Assembly: GCA_028280405.1 (NCBI GenBank) | Contig: JANQLW010000039.1 | Location: 1 to 64,000 of the forward strand | Source: Bacteroidales bacterium | Lineage (GTDB): Bacteria > Bacteroidota > Bacteroidia > Bacteroidales > GCA-2711565 | Length of the DNA: 64,000 bases | Reading direction: 5' to 3' | Shown: positions 53,000 through 61,593 of the stretch, piece after piece | How the letters are laid out: the number at the start of each line of letters is the position of its first letter | How positions within the stretch are numbered: position 1 is the first letter of the stretch | The notes under the pieces: model-generated | The model's input: the letters and a program-made list of their open reading frames with translations, nothing else | What the model was told of the DNA's origin: nothing | Database searches by the model: none | Position numbers and translations under genes: made by a program

Positions 53000-55159
53000 T
53001 TAGTTTTCTTGATGTGGAGTTACCATTTCAATCAATTCCGGAAGATCCATTCCAAGTTCCTTAAGGTGTGAAATCTTTGGTACTCCATTATTGGTCCAAC
53101 CTCTGCGTTTGTAAACAGCATCCAATAATTTTTCATATTGAGATTCGCGGTACTCACGAGTGATGGCCATTTTTTCTTCAGTCGTTTTACCTTCAGGATT
53201 AATACCGATGATTTCTTTCATTTGCTTGTCGTAACGATCAGCTCTTGATTCGTATTCTTCTTTGGTAACAGGCCCTGCTGCACGATATGGTTGCGCATCA
53301 TATTTACGGATACCGAATCCTCTTCTTAAGTTGAATATACGTTGGTAGTTGTACACTCTTTCCGATTGTCTGATCATTTCGTACTTGTCAAATTCTCTTC
53401 CGGTTACAGCTTTGAAAATGGTGACATAGTTGTCGACGTGCTCAGGTACCTTAGCCGGTTCATCAGTTTCAGCATTGTTTTCCGGTTCAACATCATTCCA
53501 GGGAAGCTTACATAAACCTACTAAGCCAAACCACGTACGGAACATTGGGAAATAGTGTAATGCTTCAGCTTTATCTTCGAAAGTTGGAATTTGATTATTA
53601 ACCATATCCATGAAGATCAGCCATGCTTCATCATGCTGAGGCCCTTTATTGGTCATTGCAAAACCACCTTGTTGTGCAAGAGATTCTTTAGAAATGTACT
53701 CAGAATATTCAAGGCCTTTGTTTTCCATTCCGATATCATGAAGGAAACTAGCATCACCCCAGCCTTTTTCAACAAACATTTTCTTCATTTTCCGAATACC
53801 CATACCGGCTATTACACCAAATCCTTCTCCTTTTGCTAACTGGTGTATTAATTCCATTGCTGAATCAGCATTTCCGAAGTTAAGTTTTAATCCACCTGTT
53901 CTTTCTTCATTGAGAATTCCATTTTCATAGCACTCCATTACAAATGCTACAATAGTTCCCCAAGAAATAGTACAAATACCATAAGTATCGCAATAGAAGT
54001 TAGCTTCAATAATATAATCCGGATTGAAAATACCACAATTAGAACCAAGCCCACCGGCATTTTCATATTCAGGCCCGTCAACGATTACTTTATCTCCTGC
54101 ATAAGGCCCGGTTCTTATTTCATAGTTATCAACACCTTTTGCACAAGACATATTACAACCAATCCAACAACCGTCAGGAATCCCTTGAGTAAATCTTGAT
54201 TTCCATTCTTCAGAATCGATGTTTTTAGTATCCGGATGGCTTCCAAATTTAAAGTTATGAGTCGGAAGAAGGTCATACTCATCCATAATTTCTACAAGGT
54301 GAGCGGTACCTTTGGTTCTCATTTCACATTGTGAGTCATCTAATTCACGCATTTCACGGTTGAAGTTCTTCCCTCTTTCCATGATTGCTTTTAAATCAAC
54401 CACATTATTTAAGTTCCCTTTTACACCGGGAACTTTAGCCACCAATGCACGGATTTTTTTATCTCTGAAAACAGTTCCGATACCTCCACGGCCTGCTTGT
54501 TTTAAACGAACAAGTTTACGTTTTGGATCATAGAAACTGAAGTTGAGCATCCCAATTAATGAATTGTCAGCAGCATCACCGGTAGAAACTACACCGATAT
54601 TCTTTTTGTCTTTTTCGTCATTAGCAAACATTTCTGTAAGAACCTCAGCTAAAATATGGCTGTCTCCCGGTTCTTCCGGTGCTTCAAAAATTTCGACTTT
54701 ATGGTTTACGCCATCAATATAAACAATAACTTCATTTTCTGCTTTACCTTGTAATTCGATGGCATCAAATCCGGCAAATTTCAAAAATGGTCCAAAGAAA
54801 CCACCCACATTACTGTCCATTACTGAATCAGTTTGTGGAGAAATAGATACTACCAATGATTTACCGGCACCCGAATACTGAGTAATCCCACCAATTGGGC
54901 CTGAAGAAATGATGATCTCATTTTCAGGATCATTCCATTTAGTATCTGGCTTTGTACCTTCCCAAAGAAGCTTTAATCCATAACCCTTTCCACCAATGAA
55001 TTTTTCTTTCATTAAGGCAGGAACTGCTTTCTCTTTAATCTCATTTGTGCTAACGTTGATATAAAGAGTTTTATCTGTATAACCTTTGTCAAGTGCAGTC
55101 CAATCATAAGCCCATTCGTTAAGAAGCTTATGCTTGTTTTTCATCTCTTCAATGTTCAT
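53000..55159 (-). CDS. tungsten-type aldehyde ferredoxin oxidoreductase
   Basis: A 719-residue AOR-family enzyme: N-terminal EKFIGGKGYGLKLLWEG, bis-pterin-binding SGPIGGITQYSGAGKSL, cluster-binding GCWIGCNMSCAKGVDN and a distal Cys in FGLVGLCKLPW. Family members oxidise aldehydes or related substrates with ferredoxin and a tungstopterin. The cluster motif is C-x3-C-x3-C and not the C-x2-C-x3-C of archaeal AOR, so it belongs to a divergent branch whose substrate is not predictable. ThiF-like and ThiS-like genes lie divergently upstream and a ModE-type regulator further on. No signal peptide, so cytoplasmic. Confidence 0.88.
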   Translation of the reverse strand: MNIEEMKNKHKLLNEWAYDWTALDKGYTDKTLYINVSTNEIKEKAVPALMKEKFIGGKGYGLKLLWEGTKPDTKWNDPENEIIISSGPIGGITQYSGAGKSLVVSISPQTDSVMDSNVGGFFGPFLKFAGFDAIELQGKAENEVIVYIDGVNHKVEIFEAPEEPGDSHILAEVLTEMFANDEKDKKNIGVVSTGDAADNSLIGMLNFSFYDPKRKLVRLKQAGRGGIGTVFRDKKIRALVAKVPGVKGNLNNVVDLKAIMERGKNFNREMRELDDSQCEMRTKGTAHLVEIMDEYDLLPTHNFKFGSHPDTKNIDSEEWKSRFTQGIPDGCWIGCNMSCAKGVDNYEIRTGPYAGDKVIVDGPEYENAGGLGSNCGIFNPDYIIEANFYCDTYGICTISWGTIVAFVMECYENGILNEERTGGLKLNFGNADSAMELIHQLAKGEGFGVIAGMGIRKMKKMFVEKGWGDASFLHDIGMENKGLEYSEYISKESLAQQGGFAMTNKGPQHDEAWLIFMDMVNNQIPTFEDKAEALHYFPMFRTWFGLVGLCKLPWNDVEPENNAETDEPAKVPEHVDNYVTIFKAVTGREFDKYEMIRQSERVYNYQRIFNLRRGFGIRKYDAQPYRAAGPVTKEEYESRADRYDKQMKEIIGINPEGKTTEEKMAITREYRESQYEKLLDAVYKRRGWTNNGVPKISHLKELGMDLPELIEMVTPHQEN

Positions 55160-55345
55160 ATTATTATCCTTTTTTTAGTTTGCTGTTAAAAACTTCACAA
55201 AAGTAATAAATACTTAAATTCGAAATGAATAAAGTAGTGAAAAAGAGATATGTAAGTTGATACATAACGGGTTGAAAATGATTAATCCCCTGAATGCTAC
55301 AGTGATGTGAAAATTATTTAGAATTCGTATAAATCTAAGAAATTA

Positions 55346-55538
55346 GAGACTGTTTAAATTTTTTATTTTAGAGTTATAAGGAGCAGAAAAGTAGATGTTT
55401 TTGCACTTCAGGGACGCCATCCTCTTTTCTGCAAATAACTACCAAATGTTTAATTTTCAAGTTATTTATGATTTTAGGATGGCGTCCCGATTTATTGCTT
55501 ACTCATATAACTTCAGATTATAAAATTTAAACAGTCTC
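55346..55538. mobile_element. 193-bp MITE-like element with TA borders
   Basis: GAGACTGTTTAAATTTT at 55346 and its exact reverse complement ending at 55538 are 17-base terminal inverted repeats, each bordered by TA as expected for IS630/Tc1-mariner target duplication. Inside are GGGACGCCATCCT (55411-55423) with AGGATGGCGTCCC (55476-55488) and GCAGAAAAG (55383-55391) with CTTTTCTGC (55423-55431). There is no transposase ORF. It occupies the region between the divergent oxidoreductase and ThiF-like genes. Confidence 0.8.
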
Positions 55539-55551
55539 TAGATATTAATCT

Positions 55552-55559
55552 TATCTTTG
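55552..55559 (+). promoter_or_regulatory. Bacteroidota -7 element of the ThiF-like gene
   Basis: TATCTTTG matches TAnnTTTG, 34 bases before the ATG. It lies 12 bases outside the MITE-like element, so the -33 region would fall in the inverted repeat. Confidence 0.5.
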
Positions 55560-55593
55560 CATTAAATCCCTAATTGAAAAAGAATTAACGAGT

Positions 55594-56184
55594 ATGACTT
55601 TCAAAGAAATTAAGAAGATCGTTTCAACTAAAACTGTTGGAATAGCCGGATGTGGAGGTTTAGGGTCAAATTGTGCGGTAGCCCTTGCCAGAACAGGAGT
55701 TGGTAAACTGGTTGTCGCAGATTTTGATGTAGTGGAACAATCAAATTTGAACAGGCAATATTACTATGCTGATCAACTGGGGCAAAAAAAGTCTTTCACA
55801 CTATCAGATAATCTGTATTTTGTGAATCCTGATGTGAAGGTAATCGCACATGATGTAAAACTCGAGCCAAAGGATATTGTTAGAATATTTAAGGATTGTG
55901 ATGTGATTGTCGAAGCCTTTGACCAGGCTGAAATGAAACAAATGATTATTGAAACTGTTTTGAGAGAGATGCCTGGGAAACCTTTAATTTGTGGAATCGG
56001 TATGGCTGGTTTTGGAAACAATAATTCAATTCGAATGGACCAGCATGATGATTTGTATATTTGCGGAGATATGGAAACTGAAATTGCTGATGATTGTCCT
56101 CCAATGGCTCCCAGAGTCGGAATTGTTGCAAATATGCAGGCTAATCAGGCAATAGAGCTTCTGATTAAAATGTGTGAGAAATAA
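55594..56184 (+). CDS. ThiF-like sulfur-carrier adenylyltransferase
   Basis: A 196-residue E1-like enzyme: nucleotide-binding VGIAGCGGLGSNCAVALART, then DFDVVEQSNLNRQYYYADQLG and the C-terminal ADDCPPMAPRVGIVANMQ. It adenylates the C-terminal Gly of the small carrier encoded 11 bases downstream. It is the short ThiF form without the rhodanese part or zinc CxxC pairs. Because of its place opposite a tungstopterin oxidoreductase, a role in pterin cofactor sulfuration is more likely than thiamine synthesis; no other thi genes are nearby. Confidence 0.85.
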   Translation: MTFKEIKKIVSTKTVGIAGCGGLGSNCAVALARTGVGKLVVADFDVVEQSNLNRQYYYADQLGQKKSFTLSDNLYFVNPDVKVIAHDVKLEPKDIVRIFKDCDVIVEAFDQAEMKQMIIETVLREMPGKPLICGIGMAGFGNNNSIRMDQHDDLYICGDMETEIADDCPPMAPRVGIVANMQANQAIELLIKMCEK

Positions 56185-56195
56185 ATAAGTAAGAG

Positions 56196-56399
56196 ATGAA
56201 GATACAAGTAAATAACAGGCCGGAAGAAATAGAGAGAACTGAAATGACAGTTCAGGAACTGATCGATTATAAAAATTTTAAATTTAAAATGCTTGTTACC
56301 AAAATTAATGGTAAGCTGGTAAAAAAAGATGAACGTAATACAGCTATCGTAAAAGATGGTGATGATGTGACTATATTACATATGATAAGTGGTGGCTAG
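56196..56399 (+). CDS. ThiS/MoaD-like sulfur carrier protein
   Basis: A 67-residue beta-grasp protein ending in the diagnostic Gly-Gly (LHMISGG). The fold is visible as ERTEMTVQELIDYKNFKF, then KINGKLVKKDERN. It would accept sulfur as a thiocarboxylate after activation by the ThiF-like enzyme upstream. It ends two bases from the convergent folC stop. Confidence 0.85.
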   Translation: MKIQVNNRPEEIERTEMTVQELIDYKNFKFKMLVTKINGKLVKKDERNTAIVKDGDDVTILHMISGG

Positions 56400-56401
56400 G
56401 A

Positions 56402-57688
56402 TTAAACAATCTCAGCCACTACAAATGTACTTCCTCCAATAAATACCAGATCGTTACTACCTGCATTATTAGTAGCCACATTGTAAGCTTCTCTTACTGA
56501 ACTATAATTTTTTCCTCTGAGTCCGCATTTGTGAGCTTGCTGTTCCAGTTTTTCTTCATTGAGCCCGCGAGGTATATTTGCTTTACAAAAATAATAAGTA
56601 GCTTCATGTGGTAACAAATTAAGGATGTCACTAATATTCTTATCATCAACCATTCCAATTACAAAATGCAATTTGGAATATCGGATTTGTTTTAGTTGTT
56701 CAACGATACTTAATATCCCATCCTTGTTATGAGCAGTGTCGCAAATGGTAAGAGGATTGGTAGAAAGAACCTGCCATCTGCCTTTTAAGCCGGTATTGAC
56801 AATTACTTCTTCTATTCCTTCCTGTATGATTTTTTTACTGATGCCGAATTGATTTCCAATAAAGTCCATTACCTGGATAGCAGTAATTAAATTGTGTGTC
56901 TGATAATTTCCAAGTAATGGGCAATTAAGATTTTCCAGGTAAATATCATTGTTCTTCCAGATATCAAGTTCCAGATTACCGGATTGAGATTTTGACAGTA
57001 TTTTAGCTTCAAAAACCTGGTCTGCAAATATAATTTGACTTTTTTCTTTCTTAGCCTTCTCAATAAATAAGTTTTCAATCTCAGGTTGTGTTTGCCCAAT
57101 AATTACCGGAACTTCTTTTTTGATGATCTCAGCTTTTTCAGCAGCAATTTTATCCAGGCTATCTCCCAGAAACTGCATGTGGTCATAACCTATATTCGTA
57201 ATAACCGATAGAATAGGAGTCATGACATTTGTAGAATCCAACCTACCACCCATTCCGACTTCAATAATAGCAATGTCAACTTCTTCTTTTGCAAAATATT
57301 CAAATGCCAATCCAACAGTCATCTCAAAAAAACTGGGTTTTATTTTATCAAAAGCTTTTTTGTGTTTATGGATAAAATGAACTACTTTATTCTCCGGGAT
57401 CATTTCTCCATTGATCTTGATCCTTTCCCGGTAGTCTTTTAAATGAGGAGATGTGTAAAGTCCGGTTTTAAATCCGGCAAGCTGAAAGCAACTGGCGATT
57501 AAATGGGCAGTACTACCTTTTCCATTGGTACCTGCAATATGAATTGATTTGAACTTTTCCTGCGGGTTATTCAAATGATTGCATAAGGCAATGGTATTAT
57601 CTAAATTGGCTTTATATGCAGCTTTACCTTCCCTTTGATACATAGGAAGCTGAGTGAACATATAATCAAGAGTTTCTTTATAGTCCAT
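56402..57688 (-). CDS. folC: bifunctional folylpolyglutamate/dihydrofolate synthase
   Basis: A 428-residue Mur-ligase-fold enzyme: IAGTNGKGSTAHLIASCFQ, the FolC-specific TSPHLKDYRERIKINGE, then IEVGMGGRLDSTNVM and GIDHMQFLGDSLDKIAAEKA-like residues. Adds glutamates to folates. The minus-strand TAATTTTG at 57693-57700 stops only four bases before the ATG, suggesting a leaderless or almost leaderless mRNA. Confidence 0.92.
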   Translation of the reverse strand: MDYKETLDYMFTQLPMYQREGKAAYKANLDNTIALCNHLNNPQEKFKSIHIAGTNGKGSTAHLIASCFQLAGFKTGLYTSPHLKDYRERIKINGEMIPENKVVHFIHKHKKAFDKIKPSFFEMTVGLAFEYFAKEEVDIAIIEVGMGGRLDSTNVMTPILSVITNIGYDHMQFLGDSLDKIAAEKAEIIKKEVPVIIGQTQPEIENLFIEKAKKEKSQIIFADQVFEAKILSKSQSGNLELDIWKNNDIYLENLNCPLLGNYQTHNLITAIQVMDFIGNQFGISKKIIQEGIEEVIVNTGLKGRWQVLSTNPLTICDTAHNKDGILSIVEQLKQIRYSKLHFVIGMVDDKNISDILNLLPHEATYYFCKANIPRGLNEEKLEQQAHKCGLRGKNYSSVREAYNVATNNAGSNDLVFIGGSTFVVAEIV

Positions 57689-57902
57689 AGTGCAAAATTA
57701 CATCGGCTATTTCATTTCTGAAATCTAATTTAGAATAAGTTTTGAACAGTAGCTTAAAATACTTGCTAATTAAAGCATACCAACTGTATTAGTTTAGAAA
57801 TAGAAAATATTCTGATATAGATCATATAATAATCTGAGCAGAAAAGGTTTATATGCAGTAATATAAATATCAATATTACTAGGGCAGCTATTCAATCTTT
57901 TT

Positions 57903-57910
57903 TAAATTTG
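57903..57910 (+). promoter_or_regulatory. Bacteroidota -7 element of nhaD
   Basis: TAAATTTG, 33 bases before the ATG at 57944; it overlaps the tracked TTG start at 57908, which is a further reason to reject that start. Confidence 0.5.
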
Positions 57911-57943
57911 CAGCCGATTAATCTTAAAAATAAAAAATTAACT

Positions 57944-59359
57944 ATGGAAATGTTTATTTTGATGGTAGTTGTGTTCGTAATAGGATATGCTGCTATTGCA
58001 TTGGAGCACCCAATTAAGATTGATAAGGCTGCTTCAGCTTTGATTTTAGGTATGGTGCTTTGGGTAATTCTTGTAATTGCCAGGGTTGATATCCTTAGTT
58101 TATTAAATGATGCGGGTGAATATCTGAGTCAGTCATGGAGACATTATGTTCATGGAGAACATATTGATAATCCTACTGCTAAAGATATGCTTGGATTTAT
58201 TACTCACCATGATATTATGCATCATCTTGCTGAAATTTCGACTATTTTATTTTTCTTATTAGGAGCGATGACCATTGTTGAAACTGTTGACCAGCATCAA
58301 GGATTTAAGCTTATTACTGACAAAATTAAAACTACTAACAAAGTAAAATTGTTATGGATTTTGAGTGTATTGACTTTCTTTATGTCTGCTGCACTTGATA
58401 ACCTTACTACAACAATTGTTCTTGTCGCATTATTACGTAAACTTATTGATGACCAGAAAACACGTTGGTTCTTTGCATCAATGGTTGTATTGGCTGCTAA
58501 TGCGGGTGGAGCATGGTCTCCAATAGGGGATGTGACAACTATTATGTTATGGATTGGCGGACAGGTTACTGCCGGTAATATCATTACAATGGTTATCCTT
58601 CCAAGTATTGTGACTATGGTAGTTCCTTTGCTCATCTTAACTTTCAGCATGAAAGGATATATCACTCGTCCTGTTCTAAATGATGATGAAAACAAAGAAT
58701 TTACAACAGCTAAAGAACGTAAAACCATCCTTATTATGGGGGTTTTAGGTTTATTATTTGTGCCTGTTTTCAAAACAGTGACTCATTTACCTCCTTATAT
58801 GGGGATGTTGCTTTCTTTAGGTATTATCTGGCTAACTACTGAAATTATGCACCGCAACAAATCTGTTGAAGACAGAAGAAAACTTACTGTGATTGGAGTA
58901 TTGAGAAAAGTAGATGTGGCTACTATTTTCTTCTTTATGGGAATTCTTTCTGCAGTAGCTGCTCTTCAATCAGCAGGGCATTTAACTTTACTAGCCGGAT
59001 GGTTAAATGATAATGTTGGTAATATTTATGTAATCAATTTAATTATCGGCGTACTTTCAGCTATCGTGGATAATGTGCCATTGGTAGCTGGTGCAATGGG
59101 AATGTATGAGATTGCTGCTGTCGGAGCAACTGGCTATGAAGCATTTTTTGTCCAGGATGGTATTTTCTGGGAATTTTTAGCATATTGTGCAGGTACCGGA
59201 GGAAGCATATTAATCATTGGTTCTGCCGCAGGTGTTGCTGCAATGGGTATGGAAAAAATTGATTTTATCTGGTATTTGAAAAGAATCAGTTTATTAGCAT
59301 TAGTCGGATATTTAGCCGGAGCTGCTGCATACTATTTACAAATAATGTTGATTCATTAA
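57944..59359 (+). CDS. nhaD: NhaD-family Na+/H+ antiporter
   Basis: A 471-residue polytopic carrier of the ArsB/NhaD superfamily: about 12 hydrophobic segments, with motifs MTIVETVDQHQGFKLITDKI, LSAALDNLTTTIVLV-like (SAALDNLTTTIVLVALLRKL), NAGGAWSPIGDVTTIMLWIG and IVDNVPLVAGAMGMYE. The paired D-N-hydrophobic elements are the ion-binding helices. It exports sodium in exchange for protons. The ATG at 57944 (MEMFILMVVV) is chosen. Confidence 0.92.
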   Translation: MEMFILMVVVFVIGYAAIALEHPIKIDKAASALILGMVLWVILVIARVDILSLLNDAGEYLSQSWRHYVHGEHIDNPTAKDMLGFITHHDIMHHLAEISTILFFLLGAMTIVETVDQHQGFKLITDKIKTTNKVKLLWILSVLTFFMSAALDNLTTTIVLVALLRKLIDDQKTRWFFASMVVLAANAGGAWSPIGDVTTIMLWIGGQVTAGNIITMVILPSIVTMVVPLLILTFSMKGYITRPVLNDDENKEFTTAKERKTILIMGVLGLLFVPVFKTVTHLPPYMGMLLSLGIIWLTTEIMHRNKSVEDRRKLTVIGVLRKVDVATIFFFMGILSAVAALQSAGHLTLLAGWLNDNVGNIYVINLIIGVLSAIVDNVPLVAGAMGMYEIAAVGATGYEAFFVQDGIFWEFLAYCAGTGGSILIIGSAAGVAAMGMEKIDFIWYLKRISLLALVGYLAGAAAYYLQIMLIH

Positions 59360-59380
59360 TTAAACTCAAAGCATAAAAGA

Positions 59381-59411
59381 AAAGCCACTCTAGATATTGA
59401 GTGGCTTTTTT
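59381..59411. terminator. bidirectional terminator after nhaD
   Basis: AAAGCCACTC and GAGTGGCTTT are perfect arms with an 8-base loop and a T run; A bases on the other side suit the convergent AraC-type gene too. Confidence 0.8.
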
Positions 59412-59438
59412 GTTATGCAGTTGTGTAGTTATGCAGTT
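59411..59438 (+). repeat. short direct repeat, copy 1, flanking the AraC-type gene
   Basis: The 28-base string TGTTATGCAGTTGTGTAGTT... is matched at 60403-60430 with three differences in the same orientation. It is itself internally repetitive (GTTATGCAGTT twice). Confidence 0.55.
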
Positions 59439-59463
59439 TGTAAAAGAACCAGACTACATACTT

Positions 59464-60336
59464 CTATGCTTTCAGTGGAACGTAAACATGGGTTTTTAAC
59501 TTTTCTTCACTTGTTTTGTCGGGGTGGTTAAGGTAAATATCATAGCAAGGCTCATCTGCTAATTGATGCCCTGATTCAGGTAGCCAGTTTCTGAAAATAT
59601 GATTATATACATGCCCCAGATTAGAATAAGGCCCCTTGTATTTAAAGATAGCATACTTTCCTCCTGCAATTGTTTTTGTAGCAATTTCGCCTTCTGCCTT
59701 TACTTCTTTTTTGATTGTGACACAGGCATCATATCTGAGTTTATCTGTTTCAGTAACGCTTGGGTCGTCATGACCGATTCCCAAACTTTGCATCCCAAAA
59801 CTGAAAAGTTTATTGTCTTTGATATATTGCCATAGCTTTTGCCAGGCTACCCCCATTTCTTGGCCTCCATATTTCCCGATTGACCTGATGTAAATAACTT
59901 TTTTTTCTTTTATTGTTTTAATCTGTGGTTTTAATTTTAGTTCCATAACTGTTTGATTTAATTGTGAAATATCGAAAGGTTTCAGCATCTTTTTAGTTTT
60001 TCGGAACTCTTCCGGACTGGTTCCAAACCTTTTTTTAAATGCTTTGTTAAAAGAAGAAGTTACATCAAATCCAACTTCAAGGGCAATATCCTTAACGGCA
60101 TCCTGTTTGAATTCAAGTAATTTTGCAGAACGCTCCAGACGAGCTCTTAATATATATGCTCCTAAAGGTTCATTTAAAAATGCTTTAAATATACGATGGA
60201 AATGAAATGATGAAAAATTTGAAACATTGGCCAGTGTTCCTAATTCCAGTTTCTCATCTAAATGATCATGAATGTATACCAAGACATCATTTAATCGTTC
60301 CTGGTAATCTTTTATGGTTGCTTCTTTTCCTTTCAT
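59464..60336 (-). CDS. AraC-type regulator with GyrI-like effector domain
   Basis: About 290 residues from the ATG at 60336 (MKGKEATIKDYQERL). The first 100 residues hold two helix-turn-helix units (ELGTLANVSNFSSFHFHRIF, then VKDIALEVGFDVTSSFNKAF and RFGTSPEEFRKTKK). The remainder is a GyrI-like ligand domain (VIYIRSIGKYGGQEMGVAWQ, then KYAIFKYKGPYSNLGHVYNH and DIYLNHP). Proteins of this arrangement respond to small cationic or drug-like ligands. The gene is bracketed by 28-base direct repeats and may be a unit acquired together. Confidence 0.88.
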   Translation of the reverse strand: MKGKEATIKDYQERLNDVLVYIHDHLDEKLELGTLANVSNFSSFHFHRIFKAFLNEPLGAYILRARLERSAKLLEFKQDAVKDIALEVGFDVTSSFNKAFKKRFGTSPEEFRKTKKMLKPFDISQLNQTVMELKLKPQIKTIKEKKVIYIRSIGKYGGQEMGVAWQKLWQYIKDNKLFSFGMQSLGIGHDDPSVTETDKLRYDACVTIKKEVKAEGEIATKTIAGGKYAIFKYKGPYSNLGHVYNHIFRNWLPESGHQLADEPCYDIYLNHPDKTSEEKLKTHVYVPLKA

Positions 60337-60402
60337 AATTATGGATTTAAAAGTACAATGGAAAGACAAAACTGGCTTTTCCATTCTTGCTAATTTATGA
60401 AA

Positions 60403-60430
60403 TGTTATGCAGTTGTGCAGTTATGTGGTT
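60403..60430 (+). repeat. short direct repeat, copy 2
   Basis: Second copy of the 59411-59438 repeat, immediately before a hairpin in which GTTATGTGGTTAT pairs imperfectly with ATAAACCGCATAAC (to about 60460). Confidence 0.5.
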
Positions 60431-60530
60431 ATACCGTTTTTCGAACATAAACCGCATAACTTATTTTAATATCCACCCACAAGTTTAATTCTTATAAATT
60501 GTCAAAAGTATAAATTCGTAATTTTATTAG

Positions 60531-61088
60531 ATGAGCGAGCAGGAATTAATTTCCAGAATTAAGCAAGGAAATCAACAAGCATTTAAGCAAATAGTTGATG
60601 ACTATCAGTCCATGGTTTTAAATACCTGCTTTCAATTTGTGAATGATAGGGATGATGCTAAGGACCTGGCTCAGGATGTTTTTGTGGAAATGTATAATTC
60701 CATTTATTCTTTCAGAGGTGATGCGAAAGTTTCGACATGGTTATACCGGATATCTGTAAACAAATCTTTAAATTTTATTAAGAAACATAAGCGTAAGTTT
60801 CTGATAGATGACCTGGAGAGTTTTTTCAGTAATAAATCAGAAGAAACTTATAATGCGGATAAGAATATGGAAGATCATGAACGGGCTAAGCATTTATATG
60901 CTGCAATTCATTCATTAAGTAAAAACCAAAGAATAGCCTTTAGCCTCCATAAAATAGATGGAATTTCTTATACAGAAATTGCAGAGATAATGAATGTGAG
61001 TGTATCATCTGTAGAATCCTTAATACATAGGGCTAAAGTGAATTTGAAAAAGAAACTGTTTAATTTTTACAAAAAAAATGTAGACTAA
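60531..61088 (+). CDS. ECF-type sigma factor (envelope stress type)
   Basis: A 185-residue sigma factor: region 2 (FKQIVDDYQSMVLNTCFQFV, then DLAQDVFVEMYNSIYSFRG and STWLYRISVNKSLNFIKKHK) and region 4 (LSKNQRIAFSLHKIDGISYT, then IMNVSVSSVESLIHRAKVNL). Followed by an anti-sigma gene, a CnrX-like and a Spy-like gene on the same strand with short gaps, a typical metal or envelope stress operon. Confidence 0.92.
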   Translation: MSEQELISRIKQGNQQAFKQIVDDYQSMVLNTCFQFVNDRDDAKDLAQDVFVEMYNSIYSFRGDAKVSTWLYRISVNKSLNFIKKHKRKFLIDDLESFFSNKSEETYNADKNMEDHERAKHLYAAIHSLSKNQRIAFSLHKIDGISYTEIAEIMNVSVSSVESLIHRAKVNLKKKLFNFYKKNVD

Positions 61089-61135
61089 GCGCAAGTTTTT
61101 ATTACTGTAATTGTCAAACTAAAAAATGCAACAAG

Positions 61136-61588
61136 ATGATTTGCAAAGATGTACATAAAAAATATGATTTATTCCAAAATGATCAATTATCAAAGCATGA
61201 AATGGAATCTATGGAGCAACACATTTCAGCTTGTGCTGATTGCAAATGGTTGATTGATGAAGTGAATAAAACAATGGATATAGCAAATAATAAAGAATTA
61301 TTATCTGTAGATCCTTTTATGTTTACACGTGTCCAGCAGCAGATTATAAATGAATCAACTAAAACAGTCAGGTTGTGGGGAAAATTTTTACAACCTATAG
61401 CTGCCTCTGTGGTTATTATTATTGGATTAACCATTGGTATAGGACTTGGGTCGAAATTTTACAATGACTCTCTTAAATCATCTTCTGAAAGTAGAGAGGA
61501 AATAAATACTTTTTCTTCAGAAGAGGTTTATTTTGAAGCCATTGATTATTCATCATCCTTGGAAGCATTTTTATTAGCGGAGGAATAA
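61136..61588 (+). CDS. zinc-binding anti-sigma factor
   Basis: A 150-residue bitopic protein with the ZAS motif HISACADCKWL (His-x3-Cys-x2-Cys) about residues 31-38, one membrane helix (IAASVVIIIGLTIGIGLGS) and a short acidic periplasmic tail (EEVYFEAIDYSSSLEAFLLA). It would hold the sigma factor encoded just upstream. The zinc site also suggests redox or metal sensing. Confidence 0.88.
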   Translation: MICKDVHKKYDLFQNDQLSKHEMESMEQHISACADCKWLIDEVNKTMDIANNKELLSVDPFMFTRVQQQIINESTKTVRLWGKFLQPIAASVVIIIGLTIGIGLGSKFYNDSLKSSSESREEINTFSSEEVYFEAIDYSSSLEAFLLAEE

Positions 61589-61593
61589 ACATT

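Noticed and set aside
55594-56399. thiamine biosynthesis operon
   Set aside because: Only the adenylyltransferase and carrier are present; no thiC, thiE, thiG or thiH nearby, and the partner gene is a tungstopterin enzyme.
58297-58773. 158-residue minus ORF opposite nhaD
   Set aside because: Antisense to a well-defined antiporter gene; no start context or family pattern.
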